In this document: in pieces, positions 10,709-20,349 of the stretch | Layout of the letters: the number at the start of each line of letters is the position of its first letter | How positions within the stretch are numbered: the stretch's first letter is position 1 | NCBI GenBank assembly: GCA_030704615.1 | Contig: CM060731.1 | Coordinates: 24,552,001 to 24,616,000 of the forward strand | Length of the DNA: 64,000 bases | Reading direction: 5' to 3' | Source of the DNA: Takakia lepidozioides | Lineage: Eukaryota > Streptophyta > Takakiopsida > Takakiales > Takakiaceae | Position numbers and translations under genes: made by a program | Notes under the pieces: model-generated | Database searches by the model: none | What the model was told of the DNA's origin: nothing | Seen by the model: only the letters and a program-made list of their open reading frames with translations

Positions 10709-13700
10709 TCACTGGTCCCCTGGATCCATATTCAGAAGAGTGTGAACCTCCTGGGGGCTCAACCCTGGTGCATGTATGAAGTGATGAGTTGTGGAATTAC
10801 AACGGAGTCTCTTTAGGTACACGTAGTACAAATGCTTGCAAGGGCAGTATGATGCCCCCTTGTTCGCCATGATCTGGAAGTCGGTGCAATTGCAGGTGGG
10901 TAATTCTGAAATGGTGATGGTATACACCTCATTGCGAACAGCTGAGCCCGCCGTGGCCATCTGATACACACGCCCGAATCCTGGTGGGGGCACTTCTGTC
11001 GAGCTCTGGATTGTACAGTTCATCCGAAGTGCATTCCCCATCCTTGTCTCGTTCACTTTTGAGGGAGGTCGCCGCCTCTTCGGTTTCCCCCAACGGTGTG
11101 TAGGATGCTTAGAGCTGTCGTGTCCCATTGTTCTTGCTCTCACAGGGGTCGGTGGTGGAGGCTGTGGAAGCGGAAATGGTTCTCTGGGGACGTCAGTGCG
11201 CTGCACCATCCGAAATCCTGCGGCGGTAAGGGCGTCGGCCTCAACCTGACTCAGATCGCAGCCTGGTTCCACCGGCCACACCGGGGGAGCCTCTGGCATT
11301 GTTTGTATGCCGTACTTGGGCTTTCCATACACGCAAGTCATAATTTCGTGCCTGCAGAACCAGAACTGGGTGGTTGTCGCCTCCGCAAACTTTGCATGGA
11401 CAAATCTTCCTGTAAAAGTAGGAGCAGGGACAGCCCCATCTGGATTCCTCCTTATCATCTCTAAACAACGTTGCCGTGTATCCACACGAATTGCGGAACA
11501 CCTTCCTCGAAACGACGGCTTTGTGCGAGCAATTCTCCACTGTGAGGCAGACACAGTCGTCTCCACAATGGCTTGGCCATACTGCATAACAGCGGGCGGA
11601 ATGTGGGGCAAGGGAGCGGTGGGAATTTGTTGCACGAAATCCCCGGTTGAAGGCGACGGCGATCTGGAATTTCTTGGGCTTCCACTGCTGGAAGACACAT
11701 TGTGCGGCAACATGACGGGACCTCGAGGTGTTGTCCGAATGTTCCTGTCGGATCTCCAGGAATCCTCTTCGCACCCGGGTTCCTCTTCAATCCTCCGCTT
11801 GACAGGGCGAGTCCGGACGTCCCCCTCTAGGTGTTCACCTCTGCGGTGCAGAGGCGTCCCTTTGATCTTCTCTCGCAATGTTGTCGCCCATTTCACTGGA
11901 TTCTTGGACCTCGAAGCTATTCGTACCAACAATTCCTCCCTGTCCGGCCCAAAGCCCCATTGTTTGCCGCTCAGGATCTTGTAGTACGTGGCTTGCTGCA
12001 TGATTGCTCTGTCGATGTCATCCGTTGTGGCCGTCACTACGTCCACCAGATGTGCGGCAGAAGACGCTCGCCAGGAGGAGTGGACCGATTCTGCCATATT
12101 CGTGTTCGGCATGTCCGTGTCGGAATCCAAGCACCGCTCCTAGAAGGACACAAACAATGGTGAGGGACCAATCAAATGTCCGTAACAGAAAGACAAATGA
12201 ACGAAATTGACAGCAGCCTACCTCCCGCATGTACTGTCCGAACTGTCGATACCGAAAATGCCACCACCCCAACCAGCTGTGCAATGTTCCCAGATTGGTT
12301 GTCTCCACTGCACCTGACGTGTTCCACCAAGCCTCGATGATAGCAAACTTAACCTCCGCGTCATCAAATGTGGGTGCATCCTTCCACGCCGTACAAAGGA
12401 CACGGTGTTCAGCCTGGAATGAGCTAGCAACAAATTTGGTAGTGTAGTGGGATAGACTCTGCATCCAATGGAATCCACAGGATCTCTCTTTCCCCTCCAT
12501 TGGAACATTGGGGTCCTCACCGTACACACGCCGCACCGCTGCCCAGTTGGCCTGAGCGTTGTCTGCCATGAATCCCCTGAAATTGGGCTCTGGCAATCCC
12601 GCCCTTGCCATCTGCTCTCCCACAGATGCATCTCGGACTGTGTGTCCTCCCCTTTCATCTCGCAGATTGCAATCGTCATGAGCCTCTTGGAGTGATAGTC
12701 ATAAATATGCGCACCCATAGTCACCCACTGATGGTTTGTAATTCGCTTGATGTGATCAAACATCACCCAAGCATTCGACAAGTTTCCAGTTGTCATGCGA
12801 GTGACCAAGTCGACTCCACTCCCAGGCCCACACGTCGACATTTTGAAAATGTAACAACGATCGGATTCGCTGCCTTGCCCTGGAAACCTGCTACCTTGGA
12901 TGTAGTCATATCCAGTCATTCGTTTCACCTCCAGGATTGAGTACATGTCCGACCCCCTGCCGAACTCCTGCTTGCAAGATACGATGTGATTCCGCACATT
13001 CGGACTACAAACGTGCGAGACGGACTCCAAGAGGTCACGCATCTCGTCTTCGGTCAAGGGCTCTCGGTCGGAACCATCTTCAGACATGATTTTGCCAAGA
13101 GCAATCTTGTGGGCTGCCTTCAGCTGAATCTGCTTTGGTCTGGCTCCGGGGCTCAATTTCACCTCCTCTTTTATGATGTCGTGTGCTTCCTGCACAGCCT
13201 CACGCATGTTGCCTCTCGCCAAGGGGTGGCAGTGGACCCCAACGTGTATGCAAGCTCTAGTCAAGTCCGGGAGCAAATGGATAACGTAATATTGCTTGGC
13301 TCTGCACATGGACATGCAAGTCGGTGGTTCTTTGCAATGTGCACACTTGAAAGAACCCGCAGGAGCTTGGCTGGAGACAATGAATGGATGATGCGTTGTG
13401 CCAGTCCAATCCGTCTCGTTTCTCCGCCCTCCTTTGGAGAGAAAGTGGAAGCAGGTGGGATTGAGGCACCTCAGCTTCCCCGCACAGAGGACATATCGTA
13501 CACGAACACCATCAGCAATTTTCGTGCTACTGGTCTTCGTCACACACTAGGGGTGTCCGTCATGCTTTCGATCCATGTCTGTTAACATCCCGGAGGCTTT
13601 CTTTGACGAAGAAATAGGTGGAAACTCGAAGATGACATTGCCATCGACTTCGGGAGGCAGAAAAGTTACCTTTCTGACTGGGAATTTGGCATAGTCGAGA

Positions 13701-14305
13701 GCAGCCAGCTCGGAGCGAGAACCATCGAGGTGATGTTGTCGTAGGAGCTGCACAATGGACCGGGTTGGAGTTATGCTCGAGGGCACATGCGTAGCACCTA
13801 CAGAGACGTCCATGTCGGATTTGAACGACCGTGTGGAGGACATGGGTACCTCAATGCAATCATCTTCCTCGTCGGAAATGTCGAATACGTCCACACGAGA
13901 AGCTATGGAGGGTCTTGACGGTCCAGGTCGGGAATGATTATCGTTGCATACCTCTCTGTTGGCAGTGGCCGCCTCTCAGTTTCCGGACTCCTTTGTGGAT
14001 GGTGTGGGCAGCAACTGATTCGGAAAGGGAATGGGCATTCCCACAGCTCGGTACAGGATGGTGTCTGACGGGGGAACGTGCCATTCGATTCCGCAACCTC
14101 CGTCGTTACCTAGCACGACAATGGTCTCGTCAACCTGTCCAGGAACATCCTTCCTTTCTTCTTCCAAATAAACTGTGCCCGGTTTGAGCTTGAATTTGGA
14201 ACAAAGGTAAGTTTCAGTCACTCTGCAAAGTCCTCCCTCGTTTGGGATCCAGGCTCTCCCAAGTTGCGGAGGACAGCAAACTATAGCGTAGGAATTCGGA
14301 GCCAT
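10709..14305 (-). pseudogene. MULE transposase with SWIM zinc finger, one intron, three lesions
   Basis: The ATG chosen is at 14305 (MAPNSYAIV). The frame runs with only a TGA (13976-13978) and a TAG (13547-13549) to about 12615. A frameshift then moves it to the frame carrying GFMADNAQANWAAV, the second catalytic Asp region of Mutator transposases. A clean GT-AG intron of 82 bp (12140-12221, phase 0) joins this to NTNMAESVHSSW, the catalytic Glu region. Near the C-terminus CNCTDFQIMANKG...CPCKH is a SWIM finger (CxCx(n)CxH), typical of plant MULEs. The N-terminal part has a Cys-rich region (CLNPTC, CAHC). Translation ends at 10709. Upstream lies the palindrome array. The gene is a pseudogene as read, but the lesions are few. 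Confidence 0.8.
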
Positions 14306-14725
14306 GGAACACCGCACGGAGTTGGCAAGTGCGAGGTTCAGTGCGACAGACCAAGGCTCACAAGCACCATCTCAGTGGATCTGCGGAGTCCATCGACGAT
14401 TGGAAGTCGCACATTGAAGTGGGAAGTATTGTTTCAAGCTACATGCATGAAGGTGGGAGGTTTGATTCCATAGCCAGTGAGTATGACAATGATAGCCGAT
14501 TCGGCGACGAAATAACATCTCCTGACAGTTTCTCCTGAGGGTGGATCCAGCAGTATTCTCAGTGCAGACAGGAACGTTCGCACTGACAAGTGCCAGGACT
14601 GCTGGTTAAAACGGTCAGACAACCAAGTTGTGCTCATCAAGACTGGCCGCAATTGTGTTGTTTCGGAACAATGCAACCCATTCAGGTTCCAGATTTCCCG
14701 TCCCGAGTGATTCTTTCGATTGCTG

Positions 14726-15795
14726 GTGGACGGAAATACGGCGCCGCATTTCCGTATTGCATCTTGGTCATGCACCAGAGCGACGGAAATGCGGCACCGA
14801 GTTTCCGTCCGGGGGAAACCTTTATACTCTCCAGAACGGAAATGCGGTAACGCATTTCCATCCAGCAAGCACGGTATGTGAAGGTGGAACGGAAATGCGG
14901 TACCGCATTTCCGTTCTGATTGAGATTTATGAACAACGGGAACAGAAATGCGGCACCGCATTTCCGTCCGAGTCGCACTTTTCCGACATTTCAGAACGGA
15001 AATGCGGCGCCGCATTTCCATTTTGTATCTGATGCATGGAGCTGAGGGATAGAAATGCTGCAGCACATTTCCGTCCATAAAAGACATTCATACTCTCCAG
15101 AACGGAAATGCGGTACCGCATTTTCATTCAACAAGCACGGTATGTGAAGGTGGAACGGAAATGCGGTACCGCATTTCCGTTCTGATTGAGAATTATGAAC
15201 AACGGGAACAGAAATGCGGCACCGCATTTCCGTCCGAGTCGCACTTTTCAACATTCCAGAACGGAAATGCGGCGCCGCATTTCCATTTTGTATCTGATGC
15301 ATGGAGCCGAGTGCGATTCCGACACCTTCATACAGCGCAATTCCGACCGCTTGAGACAATCATACTATCTAGAACGGAAATGCGGCACCGTATTTCCATC
15401 CGAGTCGCACCTACCAACATTCCTGACGGAAATGCGGTACCGCATTTCCGTTTTGACTGAAAATCGTGAACCATCGGAACTGAAATGCGGTAGCGCATTT
15501 CCATCCGAGTCGCACCTCCCAACATTCCAGAACGGACCGTATTAGATTCAAAAGGGAAATGCGGCACCGCATTTCCGTTCTGATGAAATATCCTGAAACA
15601 TCGGAATTGAAATGCGGTACCGCATTTCCGTCGGAGTCGCACCTTCCGACATTCCAAAACGGAAATGCGGCGCCGCATTTCCGTTTTGTATGTGAGGCAT
15701 GGAGCTGTGCTACGGAAATGTATTGCCACATTTCCATCCATGTGAGACCTTCAAACTTTCCAGACCGGAAATGCGGCACCGCATTTCTGTCCAAT
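14726..15795. repeat. Array of about 19 palindromes at 53-bp spacing
   Basis: Imperfect copies of GAAATGCGGYRCCGCATTTC, extended by C/G on both sides to 22-26 bp, occur at about 14733, 14787, 14837, 14890, 14945, 14998, 15050, 15102, 15155, 15209, 15262, 15373, 15426, 15480, 15556, 15608, 15660, 15713 and 15767. Spacing is 50-55 bp, with two degenerate or shifted positions near 15315 and 15533. The centre alternates between TA, CA and CG. The spacers also repeat. Each unit could form a hairpin or bind a dimeric protein. The frames open across it are by-products of the repeat. Confidence 0.95.
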
Positions 15796-15820
15796 TGAGA
15801 CCTCTATACTTTCCTGAACG

Positions 15821-15835
15821 AAAAGCCGCGCGACA
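15821..15835 (+). repeat. Stub of the 5' LTR of copy C
   Basis: AAAAGCCGCGCGACA is the exact 3' end of the family LTR and is followed by TT and the PBS. The rest of the LTR is replaced by the palindrome array, so the break lies inside the LTR. Confidence 0.85.
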
Positions 15836-15837
15836 TT

Positions 15838-15855
15838 TGGCGACCATACTGGGGA
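15838..15855 (+). promoter_or_regulatory. Primer-binding site of copy C
   Basis: The same 18 bases as in copy A begin two bases after the LTR stub. Confidence 0.75.
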
Positions 15856-15856
15856 A

Positions 15857-16423
15857 CTGGGTCATGAACAACCAGATGTGACAGGCATCTGGTGGGATCA
15901 TGGTGGATGGAGAATTAAAGAATTTGATGTGAATCAAATTCCCTGTGAAACTGAGAAGGAAAGATTGTCCAAACGATTCTTTCAGAGGTTCTTGGAATTG
16001 CCAGACGGTTGTAAAGAAAACATTCTTAAGAGAGTGCATGATGCTGACCCTGAATGGGGTTTGGAGAAAGGAGTGATAAAGATTTATTAGGTGGCCTGTA
16101 GAGGAAGAGCACGTTGGTTACCAACACTGGTTTATGTGATAGCATTGCTATCCATTGAGCGAGTAGAGTTTGAAGGCTGGGAGGAAAGAAATGTGAATGT
16201 TTATACTCATATGCATGAAGAGCTTGTACTGGTAAAGAATTGGATTCCAAAGGATATTTTGTGGATCAAACTCACACCAAGAACAGCTTTCCAGACTTGT
16301 TTGCCATATGGTTATATGGTAATGGAGACTTCTAGTATAGCCAAGGGTGCATTGAAGCTTGAGAGAAACCCAGGCATATACGAGAGATATTACAGAAGAG
16401 AGTTTTGGTTATTGCCACATTAA
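15857..16423 (+). pseudogene. 5' ORF between PBS and gag, copy C
   Basis: An extra coding region of about 190 codons lies between the PBS and gag and is shared by A, C and D. Visible motifs are IWWDHGGWRIKEFDVNQ, RVHDADPEWGLEKGVIKIY, a hydrophobic stretch (TLVYVIALLSI), HMHEELVLVKNWIPKDILW and RNPGIYERYYRREFWLLPH. In C a TAG at 16088-16090 replaces the CAG seen in A and D. It ends at TAA next to WLLPH in C and D. No in-frame ATG is visible before the HMHEEL segment, so how it is translated is unclear. I recognise no domain. By position it recalls the extra 5' ORF of Ogre-type elements. Confidence 0.6.
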
Positions 16424-16444
16424 AAGAAATGAAAGACATGGGAC

Positions 16445-17815
16445 ATGAGTGATGAAAGAGAAGCTAGACTCCAGAGATATTCAGCAAAAAGAGAAAGCTA
16501 TCTGAAAGCTAATTATCCATATCTTTGGGAGAGAGGAATAGACATAGGGGAATCATCTGGACCTCTCACACCATTAAGATCAAAGAGTACATCACCCATA
16601 CCGGAAGAACTAGAGTTGGATGCCACTCCTTCTTTTTCTTTGTAAGAAAGATTAAGGGAATTGGTACGGGAAGAAGATCAAACACGAAGTGAAAGATCTG
16701 AGATACATCCTTGGATAAAAGATTTGACAGAAATCTTTGATAAGAGTTGGCATGGAACACCAAAAGCAGGAACTCCAGTTTCTGAAGCGGAAGGTGAAGA
16801 AGGAGGAGAGGATGTGGCAGAGCCAACGGAGAGTTCAGACTCTCCAACACCATTGCAGTTGAGTTACATGAGTGAAGAAGAAACCCAAGGGCAGAACTTG
16901 GAGGATGAAAATAGAGAGAAGAAATTGGAAGAGGAAGAGTATGAAGAAGTAGACCCAACAGCTGAGGTTGAGACTACAACCAGGACATCCCAACCCGTTG
17001 GACCTGGATCAGGTGGAGCACTTGGATCACAGGTCAACGAAGGTGTCGCCTCAGGGGGATCAGGCGGGCTGCCTGGATCTGGCTCTGGGGGGACAGGGAG
17101 TTTGGGAAGTAGTGCAACTGGAGCTGGGAATACTGTGAATATCGTGGGGCCAGTAGCAGGGAGTGCTCAGGGGCCACCACTTGGTGGAAGATCCACCACA
17201 ACTACAACAGGTCCTGAAGGACTAGCACCAGCAAGGGTGCCAGCACCTGAGAGTGGGCAGAAGGTAGGGCCAAAGATGGCGTTACAACCAACACGGGCAA
17301 AACCACCTTTTCCAATATATTCAGGAAAAGGGGATCCCGATGTACACATTAGCCAATTTGAGCACATGTGTATAGTGAACAATGAGAATGGCGATGATGC
17401 CAAGATGAGATTGTTTCCTTGTTCACTTATCAAGAAAGCAAGTGAATGGTATGCAAGATTCCCTGATAATCATTTCCTAACTTGGAATGGCTTGAATACA
17501 GCATTCCGGTTCAGGACAAGTAAAACTGAGGATGAAGTGTATGGAAGTTTACAACAGTTAAAGCAAAAGAAGCATGAAACTGTTGAGGAGTATATGGAAA
17601 AGATGGAATTGATGATGAAAAAGCTGGCTGCTGTACCAGCACCTGGTTTACAGAAGACTTGGTTTGTGAGTGGACTAAGACCAGAGTTGCAAAAGAAAGT
17701 GGATATGTTACCCCATAATACAGTGGAGGAGGCATTTGAAACTGCAAACAAAATTGAGCAATTGGGAATGCTCAGGAGAGAGAAAAGGGATGATGAGGAC
17801 TCTGAGGATGAGTGA
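16445..17815 (+). pseudogene. Gag of copy C (acidic N-terminus and capsid)
   Basis: The start is taken at MSDEREARLQ (16445), as in D. A long acidic and then Gly/Ser/Thr-rich low-complexity region is followed at about 17270-17770 by the Retrotrans_gag domain (PPFPIYSGKGDPDVHISQF, LFPCSLIKKASEWYARFP, YMEKMELMMKKL, LRPELQKKVDMLP). Lesions: CAA to TAA at 16643, and a 6-bp in-frame deletion in the capsid (AFRFRT against AFRNRFRT in D). The frame stops at TGA 17813-17815, a stop that D also has and B does not. In the family this protein forms the virus-like particle. Confidence 0.8.
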
Positions 17816-18985
17816 GATGAAGAAGAAGAGCAAGAACTAAAAAGGAAGAGTAAGAGAAAGGAGAAGTTGAAGAGGGATAACTATGAGAAAAGATTAGAAG
17901 AAATCTTGAAGAAGTATGCCACAGAGGCTGCAACACATTGGAGGAAGGGTGTATGGTTCGCAAAGTGCCAGAATGAAGGCCATACCACCACTGAATGCCA
18001 CATGAAGGAAAAACACTGTACTATCTATAAAATGGATAACCATTCTACTGAGAATTGTTACTACAACAGAAGGACAGCTGCAAGAGAACCTAGGCAAGTA
18101 AGGGTGCATCAAGTGCAACCCCAGTCAAGAAGAAACAATGATCAGGACCACTATGGTAGGCCTGGTGGTTATAACAATGGCATGGAAGGGAGAGGTAATT
18201 CAAGAGGGAATTACCAAGGAAAATCCAGAGGCAACTATCAGGGTAATCCAAGGGGGAATTACCAGCCAGGGAATCAGGATTACAGAAATAATCCAAGAAC
18301 AGACCAAGGGCGAGGACCCAATGGTGAAGAACTGTGTTACTATTGTAATCAGTCAGGACATCGCAAGGCAGCCTGTTCATTCTGGATTAGACACCAGAAT
18401 GAGATGAGAGCTCCTGTGAATGAGGGCCCAGTGGTGGCAGCTCACATGGTTAGGCCATGTGTTGTACAAGAAGTAAGTACAATGATAGTAACAAGAAGCA
18501 AAGCCAAACTAATACCTCTAGTAGTTGAGGAAGATGATGATAATGAAGCTGGCAGTGATATGCCTGAAGATGATGAGGCTTGGAGAGATGAGAAAGAACT
18601 GCACAAGGAAGTGGCAGATACCATAAGGGAAATGCAGAAGAGTACTGATATTCCTGTGGCAGATTCCTCTGATTCTAATGGAGAAGAAGAAGTGAGTGAG
18701 GATGAAAGGAAGAAAGAAGATGCAGACATGCAAAGTAATGAAGGGACTTTGACTGAAATAATATGCCAGACCAAAGCAGAGATTACCATTGGACAGCTAT
18801 TGGCTGTGGCACCTTTTTGTAGACACAGGCTGTATCAAGCAATCAATCGAATTGCCCAGGAGACAGGAAACACAGACCTGAACAGCAAGGTGACCAGTTA
18901 TAATGTGAAGCCGGAAGGGCGAGAAACAGTCATGGACTTTGATGATTCTATGCCAGTAATCCAATTGAGAATTGGAAGCACATAA
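17816..18985 (+). CDS. Nucleocapsid (three CCHC positions) and acidic linker, copy C
   Basis: The frame continues after the TGA without another lesion to a TAA at 18983-18985. Three zinc-knuckle positions are spaced along it. The first two have lost a Cys in C (FAKCQNEGHTTTEC and CTIYKMDNHSTENC), while the third is intact (CYYCNQSGHRKAAC). In D all three are intact. Between the second and third lies an Arg/Gly/Asn-rich linker with RGNYQGN repeats. The acidic linker to protease follows. The TAA replaces a GAA codon present in D and is shared with B. Confidence 0.7.
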   Translation, partial: DEEEEQELKRKSKRKEKLKRDNYEKRLEEILKKYATEAATHWRKGVWFAKCQNEGHTTTECHMKEKHCTIYKMDNHSTENCYYNRRTAAREPRQVRVHQVQPQSRRNNDQDHYGRPGGYNNGMEGRGNSRGNYQGKSRGNYQGNPRGNYQPGNQDYRNNPRTDQGRGPNGEELCYYCNQSGHRKAACSFWIRHQNEMRAPVNEGPVVAAHMVRPCVVQEVSTMIVTRSKAKLIPLVVEEDDDNEAGSDMPEDDEAWRDEKELHKEVADTIREMQKSTDIPVADSSDSNGEEEVSEDERKKEDADMQSNEGTLTEIICQTKAEITIGQLLAVAPFCRHRLYQAINRIAQETGNTDLNSKVTSYNVKPEGRETVMDFDDSMPVIQLRIGST

Positions 18986-19388
18986 CTAACTGATGTACTG
19001 ATAGATGGAGGTTCTGGAGTGAATATCATGACAGACCAATTAAGGAAGAAACTTGGTCTAAGTAACATGAAACCAGCCCCATTTACAGTAACAATGGCAG
19101 ATCAAAGAAGTGTACAGCCATTGGGATTGATAAGAGGAGTTAAGATACAGATACAGAAGATGATCTTTATGATCACAGTAACTGTGTTGAAGATGGATGA
19201 AGTCATGGAGGCTTACTCCTTATTATTGGGACGTCTGTGGCTGAAACAGGCCAGGGTATTCCATGACTGGAATTCTCAGTTACTAACCGTGCATAGTGGG
19301 ATGCACGAGATACAAATTACCACTAAGAAATCTAGTAGATTACCTGCTACGAGAAGACCTCAAGGGGTCAGAGAGTATGATTGGAGAG
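18986..19388 (+). pseudogene. Protease region of copy C, split by copy D
   Basis: The aspartic protease signature VLIDGGSGVNIM lies at about 18993-19028. The frame then runs through LGLIRGVKIQIQKMIF and YSLLLGRLW to the insertion point of D at 19388 and resumes at 31061. The five bases GAGAG (19384-19388) are repeated at 31061-31065 as the target duplication. Confidence 0.8.
19384..19388. other. Target site duplication of copy D (left)
   Basis: GAGAG directly precedes the TGTCACGCGG start of the inverted LTR at 19389 and is repeated at 31061-31065 directly after the other LTR. Confidence 0.9.
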
Positions 19389-20311
19389 TGTCACGCGGCT
19401 TTTACTCACCCATCCCTTCGCTATCCGAGGCGGAAACTCCAAGATAGAAGAGTTGGAAATCTCTAAGCACTCAGTCCGCTCAGAACAATCAGTCATGACC
19501 TACAGCTAGTGTATCATGGGGTTGTTTCCTATTTGTTTTCCTTCCCACATTCATGTTAGCTGGTTACCTTTCTGTTGGTAATTAAGTATCAGTTTGCTTC
19601 AGCAATCTATCGGATTCCATCATTTCATCCATTCATTCCACAGCTTCACTCAGATCTCTCTACACAGTGTGAGTATGAAGTATGTATCAGATTAATATCT
19701 ATCAAATAGCAGGCTGAAGCCATGGAGTCTCTAATCTGCTCTACATTACAACCCTACTGCTTGCATTCATTAAGCATCAACAGATCGTCCTCCTGCTACT
19801 CTGTGCTCTCTCTCTCCTTCCGCTCAGAGATGCGCTCTCTCCTCCTTTCCTCCCGTGATGTCCGAAGTCCCCCCCCAGCAGCGATTCCCCCAAAAAGTGA
19901 TCTTTTTCCCGTCCTCGCTCCTCGCTTTATCTTCCTACCCGTTGCTCTAACCGTTTCCCTCACTAACCGTCATCTGTGTACTAACATGTTCCATTCGTAG
20001 ATGTTGTTCCCCCTAGTCGTTCCCTGTCCTGCTATCCGTTCCCTATGGTCGTGACAGCTGTGTCAAGCTGTGACTGGCTGTGCGACTGTGTCGAGCTGTG
20101 ACTGACTGTGACGGCTGTGTCTGGCTGTGACTGGCTGTGTCGGACTGTGACGAGCTGTGTTGGCTATGTCGGAATGTGACGGACTGTGTAACTCCCTTCT
20201 AAAGTGCGCTGCTGTCACCCCTAAGGCTCCTGTTGGTCTCAGTCTGTGCAAAAATTAAGGGTACCCCACAGATCCCATATAAGTGTCTAAGTCCCAGACA
20301 GTCCTCTAACA
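19389..20311 (-). repeat. 3' LTR of copy D
   Basis: Read on the plus strand it begins TGTCACGCGGCTTTTACTC and ends CCTCTAACA. It is 923 bp. Its minisatellite lies at 20046-20185. Confidence 0.9.
20046..20185 (-). repeat. LTR minisatellite, copy D 3' LTR
   Basis: GGCTGTGAC/GGCTGTGTC units, the complement of the CACAGCC repeat. This is the shortest array in the family here. Confidence 0.8.
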
Positions 20312-20335
20312 TGACCCCTTCCCCTCTCAAAAAGT
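20312..20335 (-). promoter_or_regulatory. Polypurine tract of copy D
   Basis: On the minus strand a purine run of the form GAGAGGGGAAGGGGTCA ends directly at the LTR start, as in C (GAGAGGGGAAGGGGTAA). Confidence 0.8.
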
Positions 20336-20349
20336 CGTGTCCTCACGGT

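Larger units (their letters stand above)
9860..15820 (-). mobile_element. MULE-type DNA transposon with palindrome array
   Basis: A 5.96-kb segment lies between truncated copy B and a 15-bp LTR stub of copy C. It carries a Mutator-like transposase on the minus strand (10709-14305), isolated palindromic units on its left side and about 19 of them on its right side. I could not find long terminal inverted repeats or a 9-bp target duplication at 9859/9860 and 15820/15821, so the true transposon ends are uncertain. A non-TIR MULE, lost ends or assembly joins are all possible. Confidence 0.6.

Noticed and set aside
11307-11984. 225-codon plus-strand frame inside the MULE
   Set aside because: Antisense shadow of the transposase, which has the SWIM and catalytic motifs on the other strand.
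14726-15795. CRISPR array (repeats with 53-bp period)
   Set aside because: The spacers also repeat, the repeat is a perfect palindrome, no cas genes are present and the setting is eukaryotic.
9860-15820. Long terminal inverted repeats of the MULE
   Set aside because: Sequences at the two edges do not match in inverted orientation, and no 9-bp duplication is visible.
14434-15881. Several overlapping open frames with repeated NGNAVPHFRS / RKCGTAFPF-like peptides on both strands
   Set aside because: They are translations of the palindrome array; a palindrome with no stop stays open on both strands.
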